This document shows, in pieces, positions 40,765 through 49,730 of a stretch of DNA of 64,000 nt. How positions within the stretch are numbered: position 1 is the first letter of the stretch; every line of letters starts with the position of its first letter. A program made the translations under genes and the position numbers. Under the pieces are notes generated by a model. It was given only the letters and a program-made list of their open reading frames with translations, did not search any database and was not told where the DNA came from. The stretch comes from Aequorivita marisscotiae. Its GTDB lineage: Bacteria > Bacteroidota > Bacteroidia > Flavobacteriales > Flavobacteriaceae. The stretch lies in NCBI RefSeq assembly GCF_029814825.1, contig NZ_CP122379.1, forward strand, positions 868,001 to 932,000, read 5' to 3'.

Positions 40765-41523
40765 ATGTATTACAAAATTGCGGTCGCTATTTTTATTGCG
40801 CTTGTTGCCATGGGTTGCAACGAAGAAAAAAATATTGAAATTTCTTCGGAAAGTTTTACTGAAAAAGAGCTTACAATTTGCGAAAATACCAGGTGCCCCG
40901 AAGTAACTATTAATTATGTAGAAGTATTTGGCGATACAGAGGTTTCAGAAAAAATAAATAGAAAGATAAAGAACTTTATTTTAAGCTCCCTGATCTTAGG
41001 AGAGGATACCGAACCAACAGCAAAGACTATAGAAGAAGCCGCAACTGGTTTTATTGAAGCATATATTGCAGATAAAAACGCATTTCCAGATATGGCGGGC
41101 GAATATTTTGCCGAAATTTCAGTAAACGAAATATACACGAGCGCAGACCATTTGTGCTTTGAAATGCGCCAATATTTGTACACGGGCGGTGCGCACGGAT
41201 ACGGCACCACCACCTTTTTGAACATTAATCCGCAAACAGGCGACGAACTTAGCACAGAAGCACTCTTTACTAATAAAAATGAATTTACTGCATTTGCTGA
41301 AAAAAAGTTTAGACAGCAACAGGAAATTTCAGCAGATCAAGGAATTAACGACACCAAGTTTTGGTTTGAAAATGAAACATTTTATCTCCCCGAAAGTGTT
41401 GGTTTTACACGCGATAGCCTTATTTTTATTTACAATCAATACGATATAGCAAGCTACGCCGATGGTCCGATAGAACTAAAAATAGCTATAAAGGATGCCG
41501 AGCCATTTTTAAGTACAGATTAA
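40765..41523 (+). CDS. Lipoprotein with DUF4163/DUF3298 domains
   Basis: 252 residues from the ATG at 40765; a GTG ten codons earlier is less likely because the signal peptide (MYYKIAVAIFIALVAMGC) starts at this ATG. Lipobox VAMGC. The mature part has the DUF4163-like beginning (CPEVTINYVEVFG) and the DUF3298 signature YTGGAHGYGTTTFLNINPQTG. RsiV-type anti-sigma factors and several envelope proteins share these domains; no transmembrane anti-sigma segment is present here. Function unknown. The arsC/Spx-like gene starts 10 bases after its stop. Confidence 0.85.
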   Translation: MYYKIAVAIFIALVAMGCNEEKNIEISSESFTEKELTICENTRCPEVTINYVEVFGDTEVSEKINRKIKNFILSSLILGEDTEPTAKTIEEAATGFIEAYIADKNAFPDMAGEYFAEISVNEIYTSADHLCFEMRQYLYTGGAHGYGTTTFLNINPQTGDELSTEALFTNKNEFTAFAEKKFRQQQEISADQGINDTKFWFENETFYLPESVGFTRDSLIFIYNQYDIASYADGPIELKIAIKDAEPFLSTD

Positions 41524-41533
41524 ATTTAACATC

Positions 41534-41896
41534 ATGCAAAAAGTATATTATTTATCCACCTGCGATACCTGCAAACGCGTAATGAACGAAGTAGAAATAC
41601 CTTCATCATTTATAAAGCAGGACATAAAAACGCAAGGTATTACAGAAGAAGAATTAGACGAGCTTTTTAATCTTACAGATAGCTTTGAAAATCTTTTTAG
41701 CCGAAGAGCCAAACTTTTTCAAGAACGGAAATTAAAAGATGAAAACTTACTTGAAGAAGACTACAAACAACTTATTTTAGAACACTATACCTTTTTAAAA
41801 CGTCCGGTAATTGTAAATAATGACGAAATTTTTATTGGCAGCAGCGCCAAAACGGTTGCCGCCGCCAAAAAATCCATTCATCCTAAATCTAAATAA
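41534..41896 (+). CDS. ArsC/Spx-family thioredoxin-fold protein
   Basis: 120 residues. The N-terminus has the redox motif CDTC (STCDTCKRVMNE), followed by KQDIKTQGITEEEL and RPVIVNNDEIFIGSS near the end, as in the arsenate reductase/Spx family. The thiol pair suggests reductase chemistry; whether arsenate is the substrate is unknown, and no ars genes lie nearby. Probably co-transcribed with the preceding lipoprotein gene. Confidence 0.85.
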   Translation: MQKVYYLSTCDTCKRVMNEVEIPSSFIKQDIKTQGITEEELDELFNLTDSFENLFSRRAKLFQERKLKDENLLEEDYKQLILEHYTFLKRPVIVNNDEIFIGSSAKTVAAAKKSIHPKSK

Positions 41897-41933
41897 TTTG
41901 GTGCCAAGTTCGCCGCACCGCAAACCAATTAGG

Positions 41934-42422
41934 TTATTGAACTATGGGAGCAATATCTCGCGGGCGTTCGCTGTATTTACGGGTATTCTCTTTAGTTAAA
42001 ATTCGAAAATCGTCTGTTTTTTCCAAAGCACTAAATTGATCGAAAAACACTTTTGGCAGCCCCACAAGTTTTCTGTCCATTAAATCAATCCAACCGCCCA
42101 TCATTTCGCAACGGGCGCAATTTTTGCCATTTTCGTCGTAGAAGTTATGAAGAAATTCAAAGTACATACCATCATCCGATAATCCTTTTAACTGTAGTGA
42201 AACGAACACTGGTTTCCCCGGAAAAAATTCACGGAAATAATACATATGTTCATAAAATGCCACCGGCCCTAAATTATGCGAAGCCAGACCTTTTTGATTC
42301 ATACCACATTCCAGTAAAAATGACATTCGGGTGTGGCTCATATAATCTATATAGGCACTGTTGCGCAAATGGCGGTTTGCATCTATATCGCTCCAGCGTA
42401 TTTCAAATTGTTTTGTATACAT
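41934..42422 (-). CDS. Acyl-CoA thioesterase-like hotdog protein
   Basis: 162 residues of the 4HBT/YbgC-FadM type: RWSDIDANRHLRNSAYIDYMSHTRMSFL is the catalytic N-terminal segment, with the Asp of DIDANRHLRN at the usual position. It probably hydrolyses an acyl-CoA or acyl-ACP thioester. It is divergent from the YheT-type hydrolase, with a shared 83-base spacer. Confidence 0.85.
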   Translation of the reverse strand: MYTKQFEIRWSDIDANRHLRNSAYIDYMSHTRMSFLLECGMNQKGLASHNLGPVAFYEHMYYFREFFPGKPVFVSLQLKGLSDDGMYFEFLHNFYDENGKNCARCEMMGGWIDLMDRKLVGLPKVFFDQFSALEKTDDFRILTKENTRKYSERPRDIAPIVQ

Positions 42423-42447
42423 AAACTAATTTTTTACAAATTTAAGC

Positions 42448-42455
42448 TACTTTTG
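42448..42455 (+). promoter_or_regulatory. -7 box of the YheT-type hydrolase gene
   Basis: TACTTTTG matches TAnnTTTG and is 50 bases upstream of the ATG at 42506. Confidence 0.4.
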
Positions 42456-42505
42456 TTATGCAAGCATAGTAAATATGTTTAGTTTCTGTTAAAGTTATCC
42501 GTAAA

Positions 42506-43462
42506 ATGCCACTCATTAAAAGCAAATACAACCCACCCTTTCCATTTAAAAACGGCCATTTTTCTACTGTATATTCTGCAAAACTTAGACCTTCGCCAAG
42601 CTTGCATCAGCAACGCGAACGCTTACTATTGCCAGACGACGATTTTTTAGACATAGACTGGTCCTTTACCTCCACATTCTCCCCAAAAGTAGCAATCTTA
42701 CTACACGGACTGGAAGGAAATGCACAGCGGGTTTATATAAAAGCTCAAGCAAAAATTTTAAACCAAAATGGTTGGGACACTGCCGCCGTTAATTTTAGAG
42801 GTTGCAGCGGCGAGACTAACCTTTCGTATCAATCATACAATGCAGGAAAAACAGACGATCTGGAAGCAGTTATCGATTTAATTTTAGAGAAAAACAAATA
42901 TTCCGAAATAGCATTAGTGGGTTTTAGCCTTGGTGGAAATTTGCTTTTAAAATATTTGGGAGAGCGCGAAACATTTCCAAATCAAATAAAAAAAGCGGTG
43001 GCCATTTCTACTCCACTAAATTTAAAAGGCTCTTTGGAAGCCTTAAATGCCTTTTCAAATTATATTTATAGAAGTTCATTTTTAATAAATCTTCGAAAAA
43101 AGTACAAAGCAAAAATGAAGGATTTTCCTCAAAAAATGACGATTTCGGAATATAAAAAAATCACTTCACTTTTACAATTCGATCATATTTACACCGCTCC
43201 AGCCCACGGTTTTAAAGATGCTTTTGATTATTACGAAAAAAACAGCAGTTTGCAATTTCTTCCCAATATTAAAATTCCGGTTTACATTTTAAACGCCGAA
43301 AACGATAGTTTTCTTTCACCTAATTGCTATCCGGTTAAATTAGCTGCCACGATGAAAAATCTGCATTTAGAAATTTCAAAATACGGGGGGCACGTAGGTT
43401 TTTACCAAACCAATAAATTGTATTTCAGTGAAGCACGCACCGTGCAATTTTTAAATGAGTAA
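42506..43462 (+). CDS. YheT-family alpha/beta hydrolase
   Basis: 318 residues. Signatures are KNGHFSTVYSAKLR, LLHGLEGNAQRVYIKAQAKIL (oxyanion region), NFRGCSGETN, the nucleophile elbow GFSLGGNLLLKYLGE, the acid in LNAENDSFLSP and the His in KYGGHVGFY. This is the classic YheT/EMB8 pattern. The substrate is probably a carboxylic ester; not further defined. Confidence 0.9.
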   Translation: MPLIKSKYNPPFPFKNGHFSTVYSAKLRPSPSLHQQRERLLLPDDDFLDIDWSFTSTFSPKVAILLHGLEGNAQRVYIKAQAKILNQNGWDTAAVNFRGCSGETNLSYQSYNAGKTDDLEAVIDLILEKNKYSEIALVGFSLGGNLLLKYLGERETFPNQIKKAVAISTPLNLKGSLEALNAFSNYIYRSSFLINLRKKYKAKMKDFPQKMTISEYKKITSLLQFDHIYTAPAHGFKDAFDYYEKNSSLQFLPNIKIPVYILNAENDSFLSPNCYPVKLAATMKNLHLEISKYGGHVGFYQTNKLYFSEARTVQFLNE

Positions 43463-43514
43463 TTCAATATAAAACACACTGCATTCAAAATCACAACCTA
43501 CCACCTAATTTTAT

Positions 43515-43522
43515 TACCTTTG
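43515..43522 (+). promoter_or_regulatory. -7 box of the yicC-gmk-nadD operon
   Basis: TACCTTTG followed by C matches the Bacteroidota -7 box exactly, 20 bases upstream of the yicC ATG. Confidence 0.5.
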
Positions 43523-43542
43523 CGCTTCAATAAATTAGGAAT

Positions 43543-44400
43543 ATGATCCAATCCATGACGGGCTACGGCAAAGAAGTTGTTCAGTTGCCTTCCAAAACCA
43601 TTACCATTGAAATTAAATCGCTAAACAGCAAAGGTCTGGACCTCAACACGCGCGTGCCTTCGGCCTATCGCGAAAAAGAACTAGAAATTCGCGATGTGCT
43701 TGCAAAATCGTTACAACGCGGAAAGATAGATTTTTCACTTTATATTGAAGTTACAGGCGAAGAAGTTACCACACAACTTAACGAAAGTGTTGTAAAACAA
43801 TATATAAAACAGTTAGCAAATGTGGTAAATGGCGATCCTGTGGAACTTTTAAAAATGGCGGTTCGCATGCCCGATGCATTAAAAACCGAGCGCGAGGAGA
43901 TTGATGAAAAGGAATACAAAGCTATTTTAAAAGGAATTGAGCAAGCGCTGGAAGCTATTAACAAATATAGGAATGATGAAGGTTCGGTGCTCGAAAACGA
44001 CTTTTTGGATCGTTCAAAAACCATTTCAAAATTATTGGACGATGTTATAGCTATTGACCCCGAACGCGTAGATGCTGTTAAAGAGAGACTCCGAAAAGCA
44101 GTTGCAGATATTAAAGAAAAAGTAGATGAAAATCGGTTTGAGCAAGAGCTAATCTATTACCTCGAAAAATACGATATAACGGAAGAAAAGGTTCGGCTTA
44201 AAAACCATTTGGAGTATTTTGAAGAATCGTTAAAATCTAAAGATAGCAACGGCAAAAAACTGGGCTTTATTACGCAAGAAATAGGGCGTGAAATCAACAC
44301 CATTGGCAGCAAGGCAAATTATGCCCCGATGCAGCAAATAGTTGTACAAATGAAGGACGAGCTGGAAAAAATAAAGGAACAAGCCTTAAACGTTTTATAA
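43543..44400 (+). CDS. yicC: YicC-family endoribonuclease
   Basis: 285 residues. The start MIQSMTGYGKE and the C-terminal GKKLGFITQEIGREINTIGSKAN are hallmark YicC motifs; the middle is a charged coiled coil. E. coli YicC is an endoribonuclease acting on small RNAs. The stop codon abuts the gmk ATG (TAAATG), so the genes are translationally coupled. Confidence 0.92.
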   Translation: MIQSMTGYGKEVVQLPSKTITIEIKSLNSKGLDLNTRVPSAYREKELEIRDVLAKSLQRGKIDFSLYIEVTGEEVTTQLNESVVKQYIKQLANVVNGDPVELLKMAVRMPDALKTEREEIDEKEYKAILKGIEQALEAINKYRNDEGSVLENDFLDRSKTISKLLDDVIAIDPERVDAVKERLRKAVADIKEKVDENRFEQELIYYLEKYDITEEKVRLKNHLEYFEESLKSKDSNGKKLGFITQEIGREINTIGSKANYAPMQQIVVQMKDELEKIKEQALNVL

Positions 44401-44976
44401 ATGAAAGGAGGAAAATTGTTTGTTTTTTCGGCACCTTCCGGCAGCGGAAAAACCACCATCGTACAACACTTACTAAAACAAAAAGATCTCAATTTAGAAT
44501 TTTCGGTCTCCTGTACCAGTCGCGACCCACGGGGAGATGAAAAGCACGGCGAAAACTACTATTTTATATCACTTAAAGATTTTAAACAACACATAAAAAA
44601 TGATGATTTTTTAGAGTGGGAAGAAGTATATCGCGATAACTTTTACGGTACATTAAAAAGTGAAGTAGAACGTATTTGGAGCCACGGAAAAAATGTTATT
44701 TTCGATATTGATGTGGTTGGCGGACTTCGGATTAAAAAGAAATACCCCGAAAAAACCTTGGCTGTTTTTGTAAAACCTCCAAGTATTGATGAGCTTAAAA
44801 TCAGACTGAAAAAACGTAAAACCGAAAGCGACGAACGCATTAACATGCGCATAGCAAAAGCATCGGTAGAATTGGCTACAGCACCACAATTTGATCATAT
44901 TATAAAAAATCACGATTTGGAAACCGCTTTAAACGAAGCGCACGATTTGGTGAAAAATTTTATAAAGGCACGATAG
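44401..44976 (+). CDS. gmk: Guanylate kinase
   Basis: 191 residues. P-loop FSAPSGSGKTTIV, GMP-binding SCTSRDPRGDEKHGENYYF, and the conserved FLEWEEVYRDNFYGT and DIDVVGGLRIKKKYP. It phosphorylates GMP to GDP. Middle gene of yicC-gmk-nadD. Its stop codon falls on the first base of a palindromic repeat at 44976-44997. Confidence 0.95.
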   Translation: MKGGKLFVFSAPSGSGKTTIVQHLLKQKDLNLEFSVSCTSRDPRGDEKHGENYYFISLKDFKQHIKNDDFLEWEEVYRDNFYGTLKSEVERIWSHGKNVIFDIDVVGGLRIKKKYPEKTLAVFVKPPSIDELKIRLKKRKTESDERINMRIAKASVELATAPQFDHIIKNHDLETALNEAHDLVKNFIKAR

Positions 44977-44997
44977 AGACGCAACGCATTGCGCCTC
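44976..44997. repeat. REP-like palindrome after gmk
   Basis: GAGACGCAA and TTGCGCCTC pair with one mismatch around CGCA. Elements with a GAGACGCAA-type core are dispersed in many bacterial genomes. A second, short hairpin (AGTGG-AACA-CCACT) follows at about 45004-45017. Confidence 0.55.
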
Positions 44998-45030
44998 AAC
45001 AACAGTGGAACACCACTGAAAAAATTACAA

Positions 45031-45615
45031 ATGGCAAAAAAAATAGGACTCTATTTTGGCACCTTTAACCCAATACACATTGGGCATTTAATTATTGCCA
45101 ACCATCTGGTGGAGTTTAGTGATTTGGATGAGGTTTGGTTCGTGGTTACGCCGCACAATCCGCATAAAAAAAAGAAAAACCTTTTAGAGGACCATCACCG
45201 CTTGGCAATGGTTCGGATTGCAGTTGAAAATTATCCAAAATTGAAAGCAAGCAATGTAGAATTTGATTTGCCGCAGCCTAATTACACAGTAAATACCTTG
45301 GCATATTTGGAAGAAAAATTTCCTGATAGTAACTTTTGTTTGATTATGGGTGAAGACAATCTGAAAAGCCTTCACAAATGGAAAAATTACGAAATTATTT
45401 TAGAACGCTATTCAATATATATTTACCCCAGAATTTCTGAAGGAACTGTAAAAACACAGTTTGAAAATCACGAAAAAATCATAAAAATAGATGCCCCAAT
45501 TATTGAGCTTTCCTCAACCTTTATCCGCAACGGCATACAATCTGGAAAAAACATTCAACCCATGCTTTCGGCTGAAGTTTGGAAGTATTTGGACGAGATG
45601 AATTTTTATAAATAA
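45031..45615 (+). CDS. nadD: Nicotinate-nucleotide adenylyltransferase
   Basis: 194 residues from the ATG at 45031; the upstream TTG at 44989 lies inside the palindrome and is rejected. The nucleotidyltransferase motif is GTFNPIHIGHL and the C-terminal SSTFIRNGI matches the ISSTxIR signature. It makes deamido-NAD from NaMN and ATP. Last gene of the yicC operon; a terminator follows at 45621-45651. Confidence 0.93.
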   Translation: MAKKIGLYFGTFNPIHIGHLIIANHLVEFSDLDEVWFVVTPHNPHKKKKNLLEDHHRLAMVRIAVENYPKLKASNVEFDLPQPNYTVNTLAYLEEKFPDSNFCLIMGEDNLKSLHKWKNYEIILERYSIYIYPRISEGTVKTQFENHEKIIKIDAPIIELSSTFIRNGIQSGKNIQPMLSAEVWKYLDEMNFYK

Positions 45616-45620
45616 AAAAA

Positions 45621-45652
45621 CCGCCCCTCCAAAATATTATTTGGGGAGCGGC
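45621..45652 (+). terminator. GC-rich hairpin after nadD
   Basis: CCGCCCCTCCAAA (45621-45633) pairs with TTTGGGGAGCGG (about 45640-45651) with one unpaired base, preceded by A7. A plausible terminator of the yicC-gmk-nadD operon. Confidence 0.65.
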
Positions 45653-45742
45653 CTCAACTAAATAACCAACCAAAATCATTGAAACTACTCTCGTATTGAT
45701 GGATAAACCATCTCAATAATCAATGCCAATAACGCCCCCTAT

Positions 45743-45792
45743 TACTTAAACATTGTACGGCTAATCTTAAGCTACTGTTAAATGTTTAAGTA
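45743..45792. repeat. 12-bp perfect inverted repeat upstream of gpsA
   Basis: TACTTAAACATT (45743-45754) and AATGTTTAAGTA (45781-45792) are exact complements with 26 bases between. They lie in the 298-base gap between nadD and gpsA, about 120 bases above gpsA. The rest of the gap holds the nadD terminator, a -7 box TACTTTTG at 45802-45809 and no frame of note. Confidence 0.55.
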
Positions 45793-45913
45793 GGAATTGT
45801 GTACTTTTGAAATATACTTGTATCGTTAGTAGATAACCGAAGATTTATAATCTAGGCATTAAACTTTTAATAAATGGAAAGAGTATGTGTAGAATAAATT
45901 TTAAATTACATTC

Positions 45914-46918
45914 ATGTCAGAAAAATTAAAATACGCGGTTTTTGGTGGAGGAAGTTGGGCGACAGCTATTGTAAAAATGCTTTGTGAAAATTTAGACGAA
46001 GTAGGTTGGTATATGCGTAATAATTACGCTTTGGAGCATCTAAAAAAACACGGTCACAATCCAAATTATTTAAGTTCGGTAGAGTTTAATTTAAAACAAT
46101 TAAATCTTAGTAACAACATTAACCAAACTGTTAACTGGGCAGACGTCCTTATTTTTGTGGTACCTTCGGCCTTTCTTCACAAAGAATTAGAAAAACTAAC
46201 CGTTTCTTTAGAAGACAAAATAGTTTTTTCAGCCATTAAAGGAATTGTCCCCGAAACAAGCTTGATAGTTGGCGATCATTTTAACACGCATTATAAAGTG
46301 CCGTTCAACAATATAGGGGTTATTTCTGGGCCCTGTCACGCAGAAGAAGTAGCTTTAGAAAGACTTTCCTATCTTACAATTGCCAGCGCCGATGATGAAA
46401 AGGCCAAAATGATTGCAAACGTGTTAAGCAGCGAATATATTAAGTGCACCACGAGCGACGATGTGCTGGGAATTGAATATGCCGCAATGCTTAAAAACAT
46501 TTACGCAGTAGCCGCAGGAATAGCCCACGGTTTGGGCTATGGAGATAACTTTCAAAGTGTATTGATGAGCAACGCCATTCGCGAAATGAAAAAGTACGTA
46601 AAAAAGGTACATAAAATGAAACGCGATATTAATGATTCGGCCTATTTAGGCGATTTGTTAGTAACTGGCTATTCTATTTTTAGTAGAAATAGGCTCTTCG
46701 GAACCATGATTGGAAAAGGCTATACTGTAAAAAGTGCGCAATTGGAAATGAGCATGATTGCCGAGGGTTTTTACGCCACTAAAAGCGCTTACAACCTAAA
46801 CCAACAAAAAGGAAAGAAAAAGGCAAAAACACCAATAATAAATACAGTTTACGGTATTCTATACGAAAATAAGGATCCCAAGAAAACATTTAAAAAACTA
46901 ACCGAAAAGCTAAACTAA
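45914..46918 (+). CDS. gpsA: Glycerol-3-phosphate dehydrogenase (NAD(P)+)
   Basis: 334 residues. Nucleotide-binding FGGGSWATAIVKML, the conserved SAIKGIVPETSLIVGDHF, ISGPCHAEEVALE and catalytic LKNIYAVAAGIAHGLGYGDN. It reduces dihydroxyacetone phosphate to sn-glycerol 3-phosphate for phospholipid synthesis. Single gene with a long (about 100-base) leader. Confidence 0.94.
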   Translation: MSEKLKYAVFGGGSWATAIVKMLCENLDEVGWYMRNNYALEHLKKHGHNPNYLSSVEFNLKQLNLSNNINQTVNWADVLIFVVPSAFLHKELEKLTVSLEDKIVFSAIKGIVPETSLIVGDHFNTHYKVPFNNIGVISGPCHAEEVALERLSYLTIASADDEKAKMIANVLSSEYIKCTTSDDVLGIEYAAMLKNIYAVAAGIAHGLGYGDNFQSVLMSNAIREMKKYVKKVHKMKRDINDSAYLGDLLVTGYSIFSRNRLFGTMIGKGYTVKSAQLEMSMIAEGFYATKSAYNLNQQKGKKKAKTPIINTVYGILYENKDPKKTFKKLTEKLN

Positions 46919-46920
46919 AA

Positions 46921-46961
46921 AAAACGGCTGTCCTAAATTACACTTTTAAGACAGCCGTTTT
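46921..46961. terminator. Bidirectional terminator gpsA / prolyl oligopeptidase
   Basis: AAAACGGCTGTC (46921-46932) pairs perfectly with GACAGCCGTTTT (46950-46961), with A and T runs on the outside. It lies between convergent genes and can serve both. Confidence 0.9.
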
Positions 46962-46969
46962 TCTATATT

Positions 46970-49117
46970 TTATTTTAGTTGTGTTGGTAATTTTTCAAAT
47001 CCCATATTAAAAAGAGTAAAGCCGAAAATATCTGCATATTGCTCAATAGTTTTGCTTACTGGCGTACCGGCGCCGTGGCCGGCATCGGTTTCAATACGTA
47101 TTAAAACCGGATTGCTTCCAGCTTGTTTTGCTTGAAGCTCTGCGGCAAATTTAAAACTGTGTGCTGGTACCACTCTATCGTCATGATCGCCGGTAGTAAT
47201 TAAGGTTGCGGGATATTGAACGCCTTTCTTTACATTATGTACCGGTGAATAACCCTTTAAATATTGAAACATTTCTTTGCTGTCTTCGGCAGTTCCATAG
47301 TCATAGGCCCATCCAGCGCCAGCAGTAAAAGTATGATAGCGAAGCATATCTAACACCCCAACCGCTGGCAAGGCTACTTTCATTAAATTTGGTCTTTGCG
47401 TCATAGTAGCGCCCACTAATAACCCTCCATTAGAGCCACCGCGAATTGCGAGATAGTTGCTAGAAGTATAGTTGTTTTCGATTAAATATTCGGCTGCAGC
47501 AATAAAATCATCAAACACATTTTGTTTTTTCATTTGCGTACCTGCGTCGTGCCATTTTTTTCCGTACTCGCCACCCCCACGAAGGTTTGGCACTGCGTAA
47601 ATTCCGCCCTGTTCCATCCAAACTGCATTGGCGATACTAAAACTTGGTGTTAAGCTAATATTAAACCCACCGTAACCATAAAGAATGGTTGGATTTTTTC
47701 CATCCAATTCTAGGCCTTTTTTATGGGTGATAATCATAGGCACTTTTGTTCCATCTTTTGATGTATAGAAAACTTGTTGGCTTTCAAAATTTTCTGGATT
47801 AAAATCTATATCTGGTTTAATGAATAATTCAGAATTACCACTGGCAATATCATATTTATAAATGCTACCGGGTGTTACATAATTGGTAAAAGAATAATAC
47901 AACTCTTTTTCTTTCTTTTTAGTTCCAAATCCGCCAGCAGAACCTACACCGGGAAGTTTTACTTCTCGAATTAAGTTTCCATCGTAATCATACTGCAAAA
48001 CTTTTGATACTGCGTCTACCATATAATTAGCAAAAATATTGCCTCCCCCAGTGCTCGGAGAAAGCACATTTTCGGTTTCTGGAAGAAAGTCCTTCCAATT
48101 TTCGGGAGTTGGATTTTTTGCATCTACCGTAACAATCTTTTTGTTTGGCGCATTCATATTGGTAACAATGTAGAGTTTGGAGCCTACATTTTCAAGAATA
48201 TAGGTATCTGTATCTGTATTGTTTATTATAGTAACAAATTCAGAATTAGGCTTGGAAAGATCTTTTATAAAAAGTTTATTTCCCGAAGTAGATGTACTGG
48301 CTCTAATAAGTAAGTAATTGTTATCTTCGGTTACGCTTGCGTTAATATAGCGGTGTTTTTGTTCAGGAGTAGCACCAAAAATTATTTTGTCTTCGCTTTG
48401 CGGTGTACCCATTTTATGATAGTACACTTTGTGTTGATCGGTTTTTGCCGAAAGTTCACTGCCTTTAGGCTTGTCGTAACTGGAGTAATAAAAACCGTCT
48501 TCGCCCTTCCAGGAGAGGCCGCTAAATTTAATATCTTTTAAAGTATCGCCAACTAATTTTCTAGTTTCGGTATTCATTACAAGCACTTTTCTCCAGTCGC
48601 TTCCACCTTCAGAAATACTATAAGCCAACTTGCTGCCATCTTTAGAAAAACTGGTTTCTCCCAATGAGATTGTTCCGTCTTCCTTAAAAGTATTCGGGTC
48701 TAAGAAAACTTCGGCCGTACTGGGATCTTCTCCCGTTTTGTAGCGATAGATTACGTATTGATTTTGCAACCCATCGTTTTTATAAAAATACGTGTAGTTA
48801 CCTTCTTTAAACGGAGGTCCAACTTTTTCATAATTCCAAAGATGTGAAAGGCGCTTTTTTAAGTTATCTCGGAAAGGTATATTTTCTAAATAATCAAAAG
48901 TTACTTCATTTTGGGCTTTTACCCACGCGGCCGTTTCTTTACTCCGATCATCTTCTAACCACCGGTATGGATCTTTTACTGTTTCGCCAAAATATGTATC
49001 TACGGTTTTTTCCTTCTTTGTCTTTGGATATTTCACAGAAAACATTTCTTTTTTAGTTTGGGCTTCACCAGAAAAAATAGCGAGCACCAAGATTACGGTA
49101 ACGATTGTGTACTTCAT
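46970..49117 (-). CDS. Secreted prolyl oligopeptidase (S9A)
   Basis: 715 residues with a signal peptide ending IFSGEAQ. The N-terminal [22 protein letters not shown] is the typical POP entry, followed by a seven-blade propeller and the alpha/beta hydrolase domain. The catalytic triad is visible: Ser in [11 protein letters not shown], Asp in [14 protein letters not shown] and His in DAGHGAGTP. It cleaves short peptides after proline, most likely in the periplasm. Confidence 0.94.
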   Translation of the reverse strand: MKYTIVTVILVLAIFSGEAQTKKEMFSVKYPKTKKEKTVDTYFGETVKDPYRWLEDDRSKETAAWVKAQNEVTFDYLENIPFRDNLKKRLSHLWNYEKVGPPFKEGNYTYFYKNDGLQNQYVIYRYKTGEDPSTAEVFLDPNTFKEDGTISLGETSFSKDGSKLAYSISEGGSDWRKVLVMNTETRKLVGDTLKDIKFSGLSWKGEDGFYYSSYDKPKGSELSAKTDQHKVYYHKMGTPQSEDKIIFGATPEQKHRYINASVTEDNNYLLIRASTSTSGNKLFIKDLSKPNSEFVTIINNTDTDTYILENVGSKLYIVTNMNAPNKKIVTVDAKNPTPENWKDFLPETENVLSPSTGGGNIFANYMVDAVSKVLQYDYDGNLIREVKLPGVGSAGGFGTKKKEKELYYSFTNYVTPGSIYKYDIASGNSELFIKPDIDFNPENFESQQVFYTSKDGTKVPMIITHKKGLELDGKNPTILYGYGGFNISLTPSFSIANAVWMEQGGIYAVPNLRGGGEYGKKWHDAGTQMKKQNVFDDFIAAAEYLIENNYTSSNYLAIRGGSNGGLLVGATMTQRPNLMKVALPAVGVLDMLRYHTFTAGAGWAYDYGTAEDSKEMFQYLKGYSPVHNVKKGVQYPATLITTGDHDDRVVPAHSFKFAAELQAKQAGSNPVLIRIETDAGHGAGTPVSKTIEQYADIFGFTLFNMGFEKLPTQLK

Positions 49118-49143
49118 AAAAATTATTTTTTTTCTTAGAAATG

Positions 49144-49151
49144 CAAAGGTA
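49144..49151 (-). promoter_or_regulatory. -7 box of the prolyl oligopeptidase gene
   Basis: On the minus strand this reads TACCTTTG, then C, an exact match to TAnnTTTG, 26 bases upstream of the ATG at 49117. Confidence 0.5.
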
Positions 49152-49185
49152 CTGCTTTTAACCTTATTGCGAATATTCTAAAAAG

Positions 49186-49214
49186 CAAAAGGCTTCGGTT
49201 AAAGAAGCCTTTTG
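49186..49214 (-). terminator. Terminator below the DoxX gene
   Basis: CAAAAGGCTTC (49186-49196) pairs with GAAGCCTTTTG (49204-49214) around a 7-base loop, with T/A runs outside. It ends the minus-strand DoxX gene. Confidence 0.85.
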
Positions 49215-49232
49215 TTTTGTTAAATGGACGGT

Positions 49233-49613
49233 CTATATAAATAACGGTCTATAAACCTTCCAATGTTTATAGATAAGTATAACATTTAAAACTACAATCA
49301 CCAAGGCCGCAATAAGACCCGGAGTATCTAAAAATATATGGAATAGTAAAATATTTACTGTTATTGGCGCCAATAATAGCAGGGCAAATGGCACCCATTT
49401 ATTAAATAGTAAAAGTGCGCCGATAAATATTTCAAAAATTCCAACTACATATAGAATATAGCCAGTGTTGCTGAGCGAGTCTATAAAGATTGCTGCCTCT
49501 CCTGTATAAATATGCGTTGGCATAATTTTAAAGTGAAGCAACTTGCTCAGTCCAAAAAAAAGTAATCCTAAGCCTAATATAATCCTTAGGATTTTAGTAA
49601 AAGTTGAATTCAT
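49233..49613 (-). CDS. DoxX-family membrane protein
   Basis: 126 residues with four hydrophobic segments (ILRIILGLGLLFFGLSKLLHF, YILYVVGIFEIFIGALLLF, PFALLLLAPITVNILLFHIF, AALVIVVLNVILIYKHW). The GLGLLFFGLSKL and GIFEIFIGALLL pieces fit DoxX. Function not established. Confidence 0.85.
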   Translation of the reverse strand: MNSTFTKILRIILGLGLLFFGLSKLLHFKIMPTHIYTGEAAIFIDSLSNTGYILYVVGIFEIFIGALLLFNKWVPFALLLLAPITVNILLFHIFLDTPGLIAALVIVVLNVILIYKHWKVYRPLFI

Positions 49614-49730
49614 AGGCTTTACGTTTAAGGTTAATCCTTAAAGATACTGAAAAAAAGAGAACATCGCTTTGTAAATATTATGATTTTTTAACAAAAAATA
49701 AATAAATATTTCGCGATTTTTCTTAAAAGC

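Noticed and set aside
44989..45031. TTG start of nadD at 44989
   Set aside because: It lies inside a palindromic element; the family begins at KKIGLYFGTFNP after the ATG at 45031.
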